64,000 bases of DNA. Source: Streptomyces atroolivaceus (GTDB taxonomy: Bacteria; Actinomycetota; Actinomycetes; Streptomycetales; Streptomycetaceae). Location: NCBI RefSeq assembly GCF_000717025.1, contig NZ_JNXG01000023.1, forward strand, positions 4,756 to 68,755, in the 5' to 3' direction. Shown piece after piece: positions 1 to 8,247 of the stretch. Each line of letters begins with the position of its first letter. Position 1 is the stretch's first letter. Made by a program: the position numbers and the translations under genes. The notes below the pieces were generated by a model. That model was not told the DNA's origin and ran no database searches. It was given only the letters and a program-made list of their open reading frames with translations.

Positions 1-2
1 AC

Positions 3-1022
3 GCCGACTCCGGGCTGCTTCCCGCCGCGGTGGTCGACCCGGTCACGGGCTACCGCTACTACAGCCCTGCCCAGGTCCCGAGGGCCACCCAGCTTCGCAG
101 GCTCCGTGAGATCGCCATGCCCCTTACGACGGTCGAAACGCTCCTCGCCGCCGAATCCGACGAGGCGTCCCGGCTGCTCGACGAGCACGTGACAAGGACC
201 GTCGAGGAGGCAAAGGCGGCGCAGCGGACAGCCGCCGTGATCGAGTCCTCGCTCGCCGGTGTGCCCAGCCTGCCGATCGCGGTGCTGAGGGGGCCCGTGC
301 TTGCGGATGCGGTGGAACAGGTCCTGACCGCGACGGTACGTGAGACGGGGATGCCGGTACTCGCAGCCCTGTTCCTCGAGGTCAGTCAGGAAGCGGTCAC
401 CCTCACCGCGACGGACCGCTACCGGCTGGCGACTCGAACTCTGGCGCCGGTCGAACCACCGCTGCACACGTGGGCCGCCGCGGTCGACGGCGATGAACTG
501 CGTACCGCCTCCGCCGCGATCCGCCGAAGTGGGACGGTACGGATCGAGGCGACCGCTCGAGGCATCCGGCTACGTCTGGCAGACCGGGAAGACCAGCACT
601 GCCGGTTGATCGCCGACGAGGCATTCCCCGACTACCGACTGGTGCTCGCGTCACTGGGCGAAGCCACCACCCGAGTAAGGGTCTCGAAGGCCCTGCTTCT
701 GCGATCCCTGGAGGAACTCCCCGGTGAGCGGGTCGCCTTGCGGGTCACTGACGGGGCGGTCACCCATCTGTGGGCAGGTGACGGACACTCTGGAACCCGG
801 CTCCCGGCCGCCGTGACGGGGCTGGCCTTCCGGATCTGGTTCGAACTGACCACGCTCTATCCCGCGGTGAGCACTGCCATCGGTCCCGACGTGCTGCTCG
901 ACCTGAGGGGATATGACCAGCCCGTCACCGTCCGTTCTGCCGACCGTGGCGATCTCACCACCCTGATCATGCCCATCAGACCGGATCACCTCGAGCAGGA
1001 CGACAAGGAGAACTCCGCATGA
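3..1022 (+). CDS. MerR-family regulator fused to a DNA polymerase III beta-clamp-like domain (5' end outside window)
   Basis: The reading frame is already open at the window edge, where it encodes GLLPAAVVDPVTGYRYY, the classic end of a MerR winged helix, so the true start lies upstream. A coiled region follows (about residues 20-75), and then about 230 residues resembling a sliding-clamp (DnaN) domain, with the typical segment around LTATDRYRLATRTL. MerR proteins bind spacer-distorted promoters as dimers. The clamp-like part presumably acts as a ligand or dimerisation module rather than a replication clamp; that is inference. The stop overlaps the next start in ATGA, so the two genes are translationally coupled. 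The fusion type occurs in Streptomyces; its target is unknown. Confidence 0.8.
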   Translation, partial: ADSGLLPAAVVDPVTGYRYYSPAQVPRATQLRRLREIAMPLTTVETLLAAESDEASRLLDEHVTRTVEEAKAAQRTAAVIESSLAGVPSLPIAVLRGPVLADAVEQVLTATVRETGMPVLAALFLEVSQEAVTLTATDRYRLATRTLAPVEPPLHTWAAAVDGDELRTASAAIRRSGTVRIEATARGIRLRLADREDQHCRLIADEAFPDYRLVLASLGEATTRVRVSKALLLRSLEELPGERVALRVTDGAVTHLWAGDGHSGTRLPAAVTGLAFRIWFELTTLYPAVSTAIGPDVLLDLRGYDQPVTVRSADRGDLTTLIMPIRPDHLEQDDKENSA

Positions 1023-1528
1023 CCGCTACTTCCCCCGGCCCGGACCCGACCATGGAAGCCATCGGCCGAGCCGTCACCAAGGGGCGAGCCGGGGACGTCG
1101 TTGTCGCCCGCCAAGACCTGTTGGGCCGCTGGTCCGTCATCGGCGTCACGGGCGACCCGCTGCACCGCTGTGCCCTGGCGCACTACTTGGCAGATCTCCA
1201 GGAAGACCCTGTCGAGGCCCTGGCCTGGGACATTCGCGCCCTGGATGCTGCCGACGCTGTGACCGAACAGCGGGTCCGGGAACACCACGCCGACCTCCAC
1301 ATCGCCGGCTTCTATCCGTCCCTGCACCTCAATCTCGCTGACAACTACCGGCGCCTCGCATCCTTCGAAGCCGCCGCCGAGCACATCGAGGCTGCCGAAG
1401 CACACCTTCCCGACCTTTCCGAGGACGCTTACGGAAAGCTCATTCGCGGTGCCATCCGGGAGGTCGCGGAGGCCATCGCCGCGCGGGACACCACGAAACG
1501 GCCTTCCGCACCCGGTCACACCGCATGA
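1019..1528 (+). CDS. TPR-like helical hypothetical protein
   Basis: A 169-residue soluble protein that is mostly amphipathic helix. The segment LHLNLADNYRRLASFEAAAEH looks like a tetratricopeptide repeat, and further helical pairs lie on either side. There is no signal peptide or membrane segment. The start codon overlaps the stop of the MerR/clamp gene by four bases, and its own stop overlaps a possible upstream start of the DCC gene, so the three genes probably form one transcript. TPR-like folds usually bind proteins; a role as partner of the regulator is inference. Confidence 0.7.
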   Translation: MTATSPGPDPTMEAIGRAVTKGRAGDVVVARQDLLGRWSVIGVTGDPLHRCALAHYLADLQEDPVEALAWDIRALDAADAVTEQRVREHHADLHIAGFYPSLHLNLADNYRRLASFEAAAEHIEAAEAHLPDLSEDAYGKLIRGAIREVAEAIAARDTTKRPSAPGHTA

Positions 1529-1578
1529 CGCAGCGGCGCCGCCGACGTGGCGGTCCCTCCTTGCGGCATGATGAGGTC

Positions 1579-1995
1579 ATGCGGACGCGACCTGTACTCA
1601 TCTACGACGGAGACTGTGCTTTCTGCACCTCCTCAGTGACGTTTGCCGAGCGGCACATCCGGCCACGCTGCGAGGTCACCCCATGGCAGTTCGCGGATCT
1701 GAACTCCCTCGGCACGACCCGAGAGCGAGCTGAACACGAACTGCTGTGGATCACGCCGGCCGGCGTGACGCACGGTGGCGCGCAGGCCGTCGCAAAGCTG
1801 CTGCTGAACGCGGGAAGACGCTGGGCTGTCCTCGGAGCGCTGCTCAGCCTGCCTCCCCTGCGCTGGATCGCTCACGGGGTCTACCGGCTCGTGGCGAACA
1901 ATCGCGAAAGGATGCCAGGTGGTACGCCCGCCTGCGCGCTTCCTGCGGACGGCCGGCCGCGCACCCAGGCATCTTCGCCGCCCACCGCACACTGA
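1579..1995 (+). CDS. DCC-family (DUF393) thiol-disulfide oxidoreductase-like protein
   Basis: The N-terminus has the family signature: a beta strand followed by YDGDCAFCTSSV, which contains the Asp-x-x-Cys-x-x-Cys redox loop that names the DCC family. A C-terminal hydrophobic stretch (LGALLSLPPLRWIAHGVYRL) matches the family's usual helix. An earlier ATG at 1525 overlaps the previous stop and would add 18 arginine-rich residues. I prefer 1579 because the domain begins directly after it. It is probably cotranscribed with the two genes upstream. The substrate is unknown. Confidence 0.82.
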   Translation: MRTRPVLIYDGDCAFCTSSVTFAERHIRPRCEVTPWQFADLNSLGTTRERAEHELLWITPAGVTHGGAQAVAKLLLNAGRRWAVLGALLSLPPLRWIAHGVYRLVANNRERMPGGTPACALPADGRPRTQASSPPTAH

Positions 1996-2195
1996 GTGCC
2001 GGGCCGGGACCGACACAGGCAGCGGTGCGTCCGGTCGGCCGGGCAGAAGCGGCACGGGGTGACCGCTCGCGTTTCCCAGGTGACACCTGCTGGTGCAGCC
2101 GCGAACCATCCCGCTGATCGCTCGGGGGCGTTCGAAGTCGTTCACCGGCACGTCCACAGGTGCCGGGCACCTACCTCACACGGACGCTTACGGCG

Positions 2196-2235
2196 CAGGT
2201 TGCCGGCCGCCCTGTGTGGGGTGGCCGGCAACCTG
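2196..2235. terminator. Bidirectional hairpin terminator
   Basis: A perfect 13-bp stem (CAGGTTGCCGGCC and its complement) with a 14-base loop lies between the convergent DCC and TerB genes, seven bases from the TerB stop. No U-tract follows, as is usual in Streptomyces. Confidence 0.8.
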
Positions 2236-2241
2236 TTCGGT

Positions 2242-2790
2242 TCAGAGCTGGAATTCCGCGGGGGACAGTCCCAGCGCCGTGCACGCTTCACGGAGAACCA
2301 TGTGCTCGGCCTGGGAGAAGTTGCCGTCCGCACCGGCGATGACGATGCCGGTCTGCAGCACGGCCCTCGCCTCCGTCGGCTTCTTGGCGGCCTTGGCGAT
2401 CTCCTGCATCACCTCGGCCTTGCCCTGCTGGAAGTTGAAACTCAGCTGGTCCACGTGCTTGTTGAAACGCGTGCGCAACTGCTCCGGCGGGAAGTTCTGC
2501 AGGACCTCGTTGCCGAGGATCATCGACTCCACGTGCTGGCGCTCGGCAGGGTCCACCTGTCCGTCCGCAGCTGCGACGAGTGCGCACATCGCCATGCTCG
2601 CGTCCCGGTAGGCGCCGCTCTTCAGCTCCGTCTTGAGGGAGGCGAGCTGTGTCTTCAGCGTGCCGACCAGCTGCGCGCGCGAGCCACCGCCGGATCCCTG
2701 TCCGCCGCTGTGTCCGGCTGCCGGCCCCCGTGCTCCTTGGGACTGCTGGAGAGTTTTGGCCTGATCCTTGAGCCGGTCCCACACTGCCAT
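2242..2790 (-). CDS. TerB-family tellurite resistance protein
   Basis: A 182-residue cytoplasmic protein. After a Gly/Ser/Gln-rich leader (to about residue 35) comes the all-helical TerB domain, with the acidic segment ALVAAADGQVDPAERQ and the later repeat VIAGADGNFSQAEHMVLRE. TerB modules belong to Ter stress systems, where paired acidic loops bind metal. The ATG at 2790 is chosen because GAGGTGA sits five bases upstream; that motif also contains a GTG at 2799. The gene is isolated, with no terD/terC neighbours, so a role in tellurite resistance itself is not shown. Confidence 0.87.
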   Translation of the reverse strand: MAVWDRLKDQAKTLQQSQGARGPAAGHSGGQGSGGGSRAQLVGTLKTQLASLKTELKSGAYRDASMAMCALVAAADGQVDPAERQHVESMILGNEVLQNFPPEQLRTRFNKHVDQLSFNFQQGKAEVMQEIAKAAKKPTEARAVLQTGIVIAGADGNFSQAEHMVLREACTALGLSPAEFQL

Positions 2791-3024
2791 TGAGGTCACC
2801 TCGGTCTTCGTCTTGGTTGTCGGTCGCGAGCCCGTGCGCTCACCCAGCCAACGGCCGGTAACGGGTAAAGGTTCCGCAAAGTGCCGGTGTTTTATGGTCG
2901 GACCGCTTCTGGCGACGTAGCCCTCCCGTCGTCCTTCGGGCCGACGCCGGCGAACGGGCCGGGGCGCATCCCGCGGGAAGTGCGCCCGGTGTTCCCTTGA
3001 TGATCAAGGTTCTGGACTTCGGCC

Positions 3025-3804
3025 ATGCCCAGCGATCCTCTCCAGCTCACCGTTCTGGGGTCGGCGACGCCCTATGCCGACGTCGGCAACCCGTGTTCCG
3101 GCTACCTCGTCTCCGGTGACGGCACCCGGATCTGGATGGATGCGGGCAGTGGAACGCTGGCTCAGCTGCAGCGACATCTACGTCTCGATGAGCTTGACGC
3201 GATCTGGATCTCACACCTGCACGCCGCCCACAGCGCGGACCTGCTCACGGCCTGCTACGCCGCGCTCTACGCGGACATCCAGCTCCCCGCGCCCATCCCG
3301 CTGTACGGCCCGCCCGGCACAGCTGACCGGCTGGCACACTTCCTCACCAACGGCTCGACCCGCAGCCCGGTGGAGTCCGCCTTTGCCTTCCATGAGCTGC
3401 ACGACGGGCATCAGGTTCGCGTCGGCACGCTCAACCTCACCAGCCGAGCGGTGGCGCACGGCCTGCCTGCGTTCGCGGTGCGCATCGAGGCCGCGGCCGG
3501 ATCGTTGGTGTACTCCGGGGACACCGCGCCGTGCGCGAGCCTGGTGGAGCTCTCCGAGGGATGCGACGCGCTGCTGTGTGAAGCGGAAAGTGCGCAAGCG
3601 CCTCTTGAGGAGGAGCAGGTGCACCACACGCCCGAGGATGCCGGGGAGACGGCCGCGGCGGCCCGGGTGCGCCGCTTGATCGTCACGCACGTCGGCCGTT
3701 CCCTCAGGCCACAGCAGGCGGTGGAACGTGCTTCGGCTCGGTTCGACGGCCCCGTCGACCACGCCTCTCCCGGGGCTGCCTTCCCGATAGGTGACGAGGG
3801 CTGA
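3025..3804 (+). CDS. MBL-fold metallo-hydrolase (RNase Z/arylsulfatase-like) with altered metal motif
   Basis: A 259-residue beta-lactamase-fold protein. Visible elements are the first strand (LTVLGSATPYAD), the metal loop SHLHAAHSADL (His64, His66, His69), AHGLPAF (His145), SGDT (Asp166), HHTPEDAG (about 200) and THVG (His222). The usual HxHxDH motif normally supplies an Asp ligand where this protein has Ala68, so one metal site may be lost or weakened. There is no signal peptide, so it should act in the cytoplasm. No strong ribosome-binding site precedes the ATG. The gene stands alone. Confidence 0.85.
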   Translation: MPSDPLQLTVLGSATPYADVGNPCSGYLVSGDGTRIWMDAGSGTLAQLQRHLRLDELDAIWISHLHAAHSADLLTACYAALYADIQLPAPIPLYGPPGTADRLAHFLTNGSTRSPVESAFAFHELHDGHQVRVGTLNLTSRAVAHGLPAFAVRIEAAAGSLVYSGDTAPCASLVELSEGCDALLCEAESAQAPLEEEQVHHTPEDAGETAAAARVRRLIVTHVGRSLRPQQAVERASARFDGPVDHASPGAAFPIGDEG

Positions 3805-4019
3805 CGGAGAGCGCCGGGCCCGCAGCGGAGCATCCCCGGGGGCCGGCACGGCTCCCGGCCGTGGACCCGGCACCCGTCCTCCACCTGCTGAGTCCCGGGA
3901 GGTCCACCTCCGCCGTACGACCGTTCCGTGCCTCTGTGTAAATGCGGTGCAACCTTCCGTGCCGTTCGCGGGTCACATCAAGTGGGAGTAAACCGCTCTC
4001 AGGGACATAAGGGGGAAAT

Positions 4020-4469
4020 ATGAGAATTGCTCGTAGTATCGCGGCTGTCGGGGCATTCGCCGCACTGGCGGTGGGCGGAACCACTGCGTTCGGTGCGACG
4101 GCCTCCGCCGCACCGAACGTCACACCGCAGGGAGTCTGTGGTAAGGCGTACAAGACCGTGAACTCCGTGCCTGTCGGCTCGCTGGGCACCGTCTACCTGA
4201 CGTACAACTCGTCGAACGGCATGAACTGCGTCGCGACCATCCGCGCCAATCCGGGGTCGGCCAAGCCCATGTCCGCGTACATCTATGTCCCCGCAACCGA
4301 TGAATGGGCCGGGGACGACGGGAACTTCACCTCGTACGCAGGGCCGGGCTACGTCTACGGCAAGGGCTACTGCGTGAGCTGGGGCGGCAGCATCAGCAAC
4401 GTGTACGTGTCGGTGGAGAACTCCAACTGCGCCGCGCTGAAGGAGCAGCGGACCACAGAGATCCGCTGA
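4020..4469 (+). CDS. Secreted SapA-like (spore-associated protein A) family protein
   Basis: The ATG follows a strong AAGGGGG ribosome-binding site. Residues 1 to about 31 form a Sec signal peptide with an AxA-type cleavage region (TASAAP). The mature part, about 118 residues, has four cysteines that could form two disulfides, and ends in SNCAALKEQRTTEIR. The order VCGKAYKTVN, then VYLTYN, then the aromatic YIYVPATDEW block resembles what I remember of the Streptomyces spore-associated protein SapA. That comparison is from memory. It would be exported and may coat aerial hyphae or spores. Confidence 0.65.
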   Translation: MRIARSIAAVGAFAALAVGGTTAFGATASAAPNVTPQGVCGKAYKTVNSVPVGSLGTVYLTYNSSNGMNCVATIRANPGSAKPMSAYIYVPATDEWAGDDGNFTSYAGPGYVYGKGYCVSWGGSISNVYVSVENSNCAALKEQRTTEIR

Positions 4470-4557
4470 TCCCGTTCCATCGTCCGCCGCGTGGCCAGGG
4501 GCCGGCTTCACTCTCGTTCCGAATGGTGGAGCCGGCCTGTCCGTATGCGCGGTGGTG

Positions 4558-4585
4558 GGGCCCGGCAGGCACGTCTGCCGGGCCC
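4558..4585 (+). terminator. Hairpin terminator after the SapA-like gene
   Basis: A perfect 11-bp stem (GGGCCCGGCAG and its complement) with a six-base loop, 89 bases past the stop of the SapA-like gene. Confidence 0.75.
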
Positions 4586-4876
4586 TGGGTTCGTTTGCTG
4601 TCAGCAGCACCGCCTGTCTGCCGGCTCGGGCAGCAGTCGGCGAGCTCCGGGTTCATGAAGGGGCATGCGTAATGGCGTCAGGACCTGCTGCCGATTCGGC
4701 ATGCCCACACTCTGATGCCTGGGAGGTCCCGGCTCGGTGCGCCGAGGAACGGTCACCTTGTTGGCGATGACTTTGCTCAAGTGAGAGAGTCTCTCCTTCG
4801 AACACTCTTCCGGACACACGCGCATTCCGGTCGAGGTGTAATGCAGAACACGGCTCGTGACAGGAGACTCGCCCTT

Positions 4877-5542
4877 ATGACTGGTTCGGAACCGGCAGCA
4901 GATCGCAGCCCAGGGACCGAGGTCTGGCCACTGATCCATACGGAGCGAGCGGCACTGGCAGCCGATCTTGCAGATCTGTCTGACGATCAGTGGGCGACCC
5001 CGTCACTCTGCACCGGGTTGATGGTGCGTGAGGTGCTGGCGCACCTCACTGCGGGGGCGAGCCTCACTTCTGTGCGCTGGCTTGCGGGCGTGATCCGCTG
5101 CCGATTCGACTTCGACAAACAGGTAGCAATGCGGCTGGCCGAACAGCTCGGCGCGACCCCGGCCGAGACACTTGAGCGGTTCAGGCGTGTCGTCCCCAGC
5201 AGAACCAAGCCTCCCCTCCCTGCCGTGGCCATGCTTGGCGAGACGATCGTGCATGCAGAGGACATCCGGCGTCCGCTGGGCCTCCATCGCGACTACCCGA
5301 CTGAGACCGTCACACGGGTGGCTGAGTACTACCAGGGGTCCGATCTGGTGGTCCTCGCCAAGGGACGCATCGGTGACCTGCAGCTCGTCGCAGATGACGG
5401 GCCGTTCAAGACCGGCGTCGGGGCACTCGTTTCCGGCAGTACCTTGGCCCTGACGATGGCCATGACCGGGCGCGCGGCGTATCTCGACGACCTGGAAGGC
5501 GGCGGTGTCGAGCTCCTCCGCGAGCGCTGCGGAACGGCGTGA
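4877..5542 (+). CDS. Maleylpyruvate isomerase family (MDMPI) mycothiol-dependent enzyme
   Basis: A 221-residue protein with the DinB-like MDMPI pattern: IHTERAALAADL near the start, then ATPSLCTGLMVREVLAHL, and later VHAEDIRRPLGL, whose His is a likely metal ligand. The family uses mycothiol, the actinobacterial thiol, in isomerisation or thiol-transfer reactions. An in-frame ATG lies at 4841, but the start at 4877 places the domain directly at the N-terminus. The gene is monocistronic and convergent with the next one. The substrate cannot be read from the sequence. Confidence 0.82.
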   Translation: MTGSEPAADRSPGTEVWPLIHTERAALAADLADLSDDQWATPSLCTGLMVREVLAHLTAGASLTSVRWLAGVIRCRFDFDKQVAMRLAEQLGATPAETLERFRRVVPSRTKPPLPAVAMLGETIVHAEDIRRPLGLHRDYPTETVTRVAEYYQGSDLVVLAKGRIGDLQLVADDGPFKTGVGALVSGSTLALTMAMTGRAAYLDDLEGGGVELLRERCGTA

Positions 5543-5762
5543 CCGTGAAGGCGGCCCACCGCTCGTGAGGGCGGCGGGCCGGCCGAGGTCGGCATACGGG
5601 AGTCAGCTGACTCTGAGGGGTTCTTCGGTGCGCTCCCGGGCCACGAGGCGTACGCGGTCGCACGCGCAGTCCCCTCGCGATCGAACATCGAGGTAGCACT
5701 CCGAGACGGCCCTCCAAGATCTGAGCCAGAAGCCACTCCTCGGGAACAAGGCCGGAGGGGAG

Positions 5763-6530
5763 TCAGCGGGAAGTGACGTAGCCTTCGCGGAGAGGCCCGC
5801 CTGCCAGGTTCAGGACGTCGAGGACCGAGGTCGACAGCGGTCCAGGGTCAGCCCGTCTTGCCAGTGCGAGGTGCCCGTCGAGCAGGCGTCGGCCGAGCTC
5901 GGGGTCCGCTGCACTCAGGCGCCTGGGAAGCCATTTGCCGGCGCCGTTCCACTTGCGGTGATGCGCCGTAAGCAAGTGCGCCGCCTCGCGCAGGGCCCGG
6001 TCAGCCACGGCCAGTTGTTCGTAGGGGTCGCTGTCGGGCCCGGTGTCCGTGAGGTCGTCCCACAGGTCTGTGAGCAGGGCTCGCTGGGCGTCCCGCTCGG
6101 GCTCGGTCAGGGGATCCGGACCCGCAGCCAGCAGGGCCTCCGCCTCTCGGTGCAGTGCCCCGACATGGCCGTGGGGGTCGTGGAGAACGACGGAATCGGC
6201 GAAGAGGAAAAGAGCCGTCGCCCTGCGCGTGGTGCGGCTCTCCTCGAAGGCCGTCCGCAGGTCCGCGCGGCTGTTGAGGAAGACCTCCGCCGGCCGGCCT
6301 TCGTACCGAAGCACTTCGCGACGTCTCCTGCCGTCGTCAGGGAGAAGGACGGTGATGTCGAGGTCACTGCTGGGCGTGGAACGCCCCCTCGCGGCTGAAC
6401 CGCCGAGCACCGCCCCGGTCGCTTCCGGGTAGCGGGAGGAGACGAGTAGACAGGCCGTACGTACGTCCGTGGATGTCCGGTCGGGTTCGGACCCACGGTA
6501 GGGATCCGGCCGGCGGTTCGTGGCCGTCAT
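5763..6530 (-). CDS. Nucleotidyltransferase-domain protein
   Basis: A 255-residue protein of the polymerase-beta nucleotidyltransferase fold. The signature GSAARG (residues 44-49) and SDLDI (55-59) supply the nucleotide-binding turn and the two catalytic aspartates. The C-terminal half is helical (EQLAVADRALREAAHLL), as in kanamycin-type or MNT/HEPN-like nucleotidyltransferases. An open frame extends upstream, but the ATG at 6530 leaves a normal N-terminus. It could nucleotidylate a small molecule or a protein. No HEPN partner gene is adjacent, so a toxin-antitoxin role is unsupported. Confidence 0.8.
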   Translation of the reverse strand: MTATNRRPDPYRGSEPDRTSTDVRTACLLVSSRYPEATGAVLGGSAARGRSTPSSDLDITVLLPDDGRRRREVLRYEGRPAEVFLNSRADLRTAFEESRTTRRATALFLFADSVVLHDPHGHVGALHREAEALLAAGPDPLTEPERDAQRALLTDLWDDLTDTGPDSDPYEQLAVADRALREAAHLLTAHHRKWNGAGKWLPRRLSAADPELGRRLLDGHLALARRADPGPLSTSVLDVLNLAGGPLREGYVTSR

Positions 6531-6676
6531 CGTGTCAGGTGCGGGCCATGAGGACTTCGGCCTCGCGGCTTCACTGCCTCGCATACCGCCGCGTATCACG
6601 GTGACAGACGTGCTCAGCCGACATGCCTGCCTCCCGTCGTACGAGCGGCCCGCCCCTTTCGCGCCCGGGCCGAGGA

Positions 6677-8239
6677 TCACAGCCCGGTGACCTTGGCACT
6701 CGCCGACACCTCGTAGACCAGGGTGACCGTGCGGTGTCCGTCGGGTGGGAGACACACGTCCCAGCGGGCGATGCCGTCGGAGTCGACCGAATCGGGCTCG
6801 GGGAAGCAGGCCTCCTTACGCAGACGGACCTCCACGGCCGAGACTTCGGAGACCGGGAGCCGCTCCCGAAGAGTGACCACCAGGTCACCCCGCTCTTCGG
6901 GGGGAGAGAAGCGGGACACGTGCAAGCGTATGGTGCGGGTGATCACGGTCCGCTGGGTGAGTCCGGCTGTGTCCCGCGTCTCTTCGGCATGCCGGACCAC
7001 GCGGTAGTCGTCGCAACTCCCGAAGGCAAGTTCGACGGCGGCGCCGGGTGCGGTGAAGTCCAGCGTTCCGCGCCCGCTGAACCCGCTGTCACGGACCAGG
7101 TCCACGGGTCCGGCGAGCAGTGCGTGGCCGGCCAGGTTGTCGAACCGCACCACCTGGGTGACCAGGGGGGACAGCTCAGGTGAGCAGGCGTACTCACTGC
7201 GTGCGCCCGTGGCGAAGGAGGACAGCGGCACGCGGTGGGCACGGCCGTCACCGGGCACGGAGACCTGCGCCGGGGACCGCAGCACCCTTGCCTCGCCGCC
7301 GTCGTCCACCCCCGGCAGGCCGAGCACCGGGGAAGGGCCGAGAGTGCCGGTCTCCTCCTCGCGCAGTTCGACGCTCACGGTGCGGCGCTCCGCGACGGAG
7401 CGGTCCGTGAGCGTCAGCCGGTCCTCGCCGAACCGCGGCGGTTCGGTGGCGAGCGCCGAGCGGGCGGTCGACAACGTCAGCCGTACGTCCGACCAGTCCT
7501 CCCCGGTGCGCTGCCAGACCATGGCATCGGTCTCCAGCGTGAGGGACTCCCCCTCGAGCACCGCACGGTAGGCGGGCCGCCACAGCGCACACGGGGTGAG
7601 GTGGCTGAGGTGCAGCCCGACCGGACCGGCGGCCGCGGTCTCCACGGTCAGTTCGATGTGGCCGACGAGTTCGGCGGGCTCCTCCTCGGATACACCCACG
7701 GCCCGCTCGGCCTGCCCGAGCTCGTCGTCCAGGGCGGCCAAGCCTGCCTCCACAGCGCGCAGTCGCTCGCCGCACACGGCGCGCTCTTCGTCGGCCCGGT
7801 CGAGTTCGCGGCCCCAGCGGGGTCTGTCGGCCTCCCCGGCACCGGCGCCCTCACCGATCTCCCGAAGCAGATCACCGGCGAGTCGGCCGAGCAGGTCCCG
7901 ACGGGCGTCCAGCCGCTCGCGCTGCTGTTCCAAGGCGCGTCGTTCGTGTGCGATGGCGTCCATCCGCCGGCGCAGGGCCGAGACGTCGTCGGCGTGCGTC
8001 AGCGCCCTCCGGGGTGTCCAACTGCGGGTGATCCGCACATCGAGGACGGTCGCCGGGTGGCGGGCGGACAGTTCGGCGTGGAGGGTCCGGTCGACGGCCA
8101 GCGCGCTGACCGGACCGAGACGCAGTCGCTGGACCCCTGCTTCCAGGTCGAGCACGGCGGCACGCTCCACATGGGCACGGTCCTCCAGGCAGGTCACGGC
8201 GGTGACGGGAAGGGCGATCGTCTTCTGGTTCGTGGTCAT
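6677..8239 (-). CDS. DUF4139 / mucoidy-inhibitor MuiA-like protein (second of a pair)
   Basis: About 520 residues. The N-terminal strand region (TAVTCLEDRAHVERAA) leads into a long coiled coil (about 90-190, rich in RRRMDAIAHERRALEQQRE). The C-terminal beta-rich DUF4139 region then contains WRPAYRAVLEGESLTLETDA and WQRTGEDWSDV, both typical of the family. A TTG at 8251 is possible, but AGGAG would then touch the start codon; the ATG at 8239 has that motif 12 bases upstream. It lies directly downstream of, and in the same direction as, a longer DUF4139 paralogue. No membrane segment is visible. The function is not established. Confidence 0.85.
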   Translation of the reverse strand: MTTNQKTIALPVTAVTCLEDRAHVERAAVLDLEAGVQRLRLGPVSALAVDRTLHAELSARHPATVLDVRITRSWTPRRALTHADDVSALRRRMDAIAHERRALEQQRERLDARRDLLGRLAGDLLREIGEGAGAGEADRPRWGRELDRADEERAVCGERLRAVEAGLAALDDELGQAERAVGVSEEEPAELVGHIELTVETAAAGPVGLHLSHLTPCALWRPAYRAVLEGESLTLETDAMVWQRTGEDWSDVRLTLSTARSALATEPPRFGEDRLTLTDRSVAERRTVSVELREEETGTLGPSPVLGLPGVDDGGEARVLRSPAQVSVPGDGRAHRVPLSSFATGARSEYACSPELSPLVTQVVRFDNLAGHALLAGPVDLVRDSGFSGRGTLDFTAPGAAVELAFGSCDDYRVVRHAEETRDTAGLTQRTVITRTIRLHVSRFSPPEERGDLVVTLRERLPVSEVSAVEVRLRKEACFPEPDSVDSDGIARWDVCLPPDGHRTVTLVYEVSASAKVTGL

Positions 8240-8247
8240 GGCGCTTG

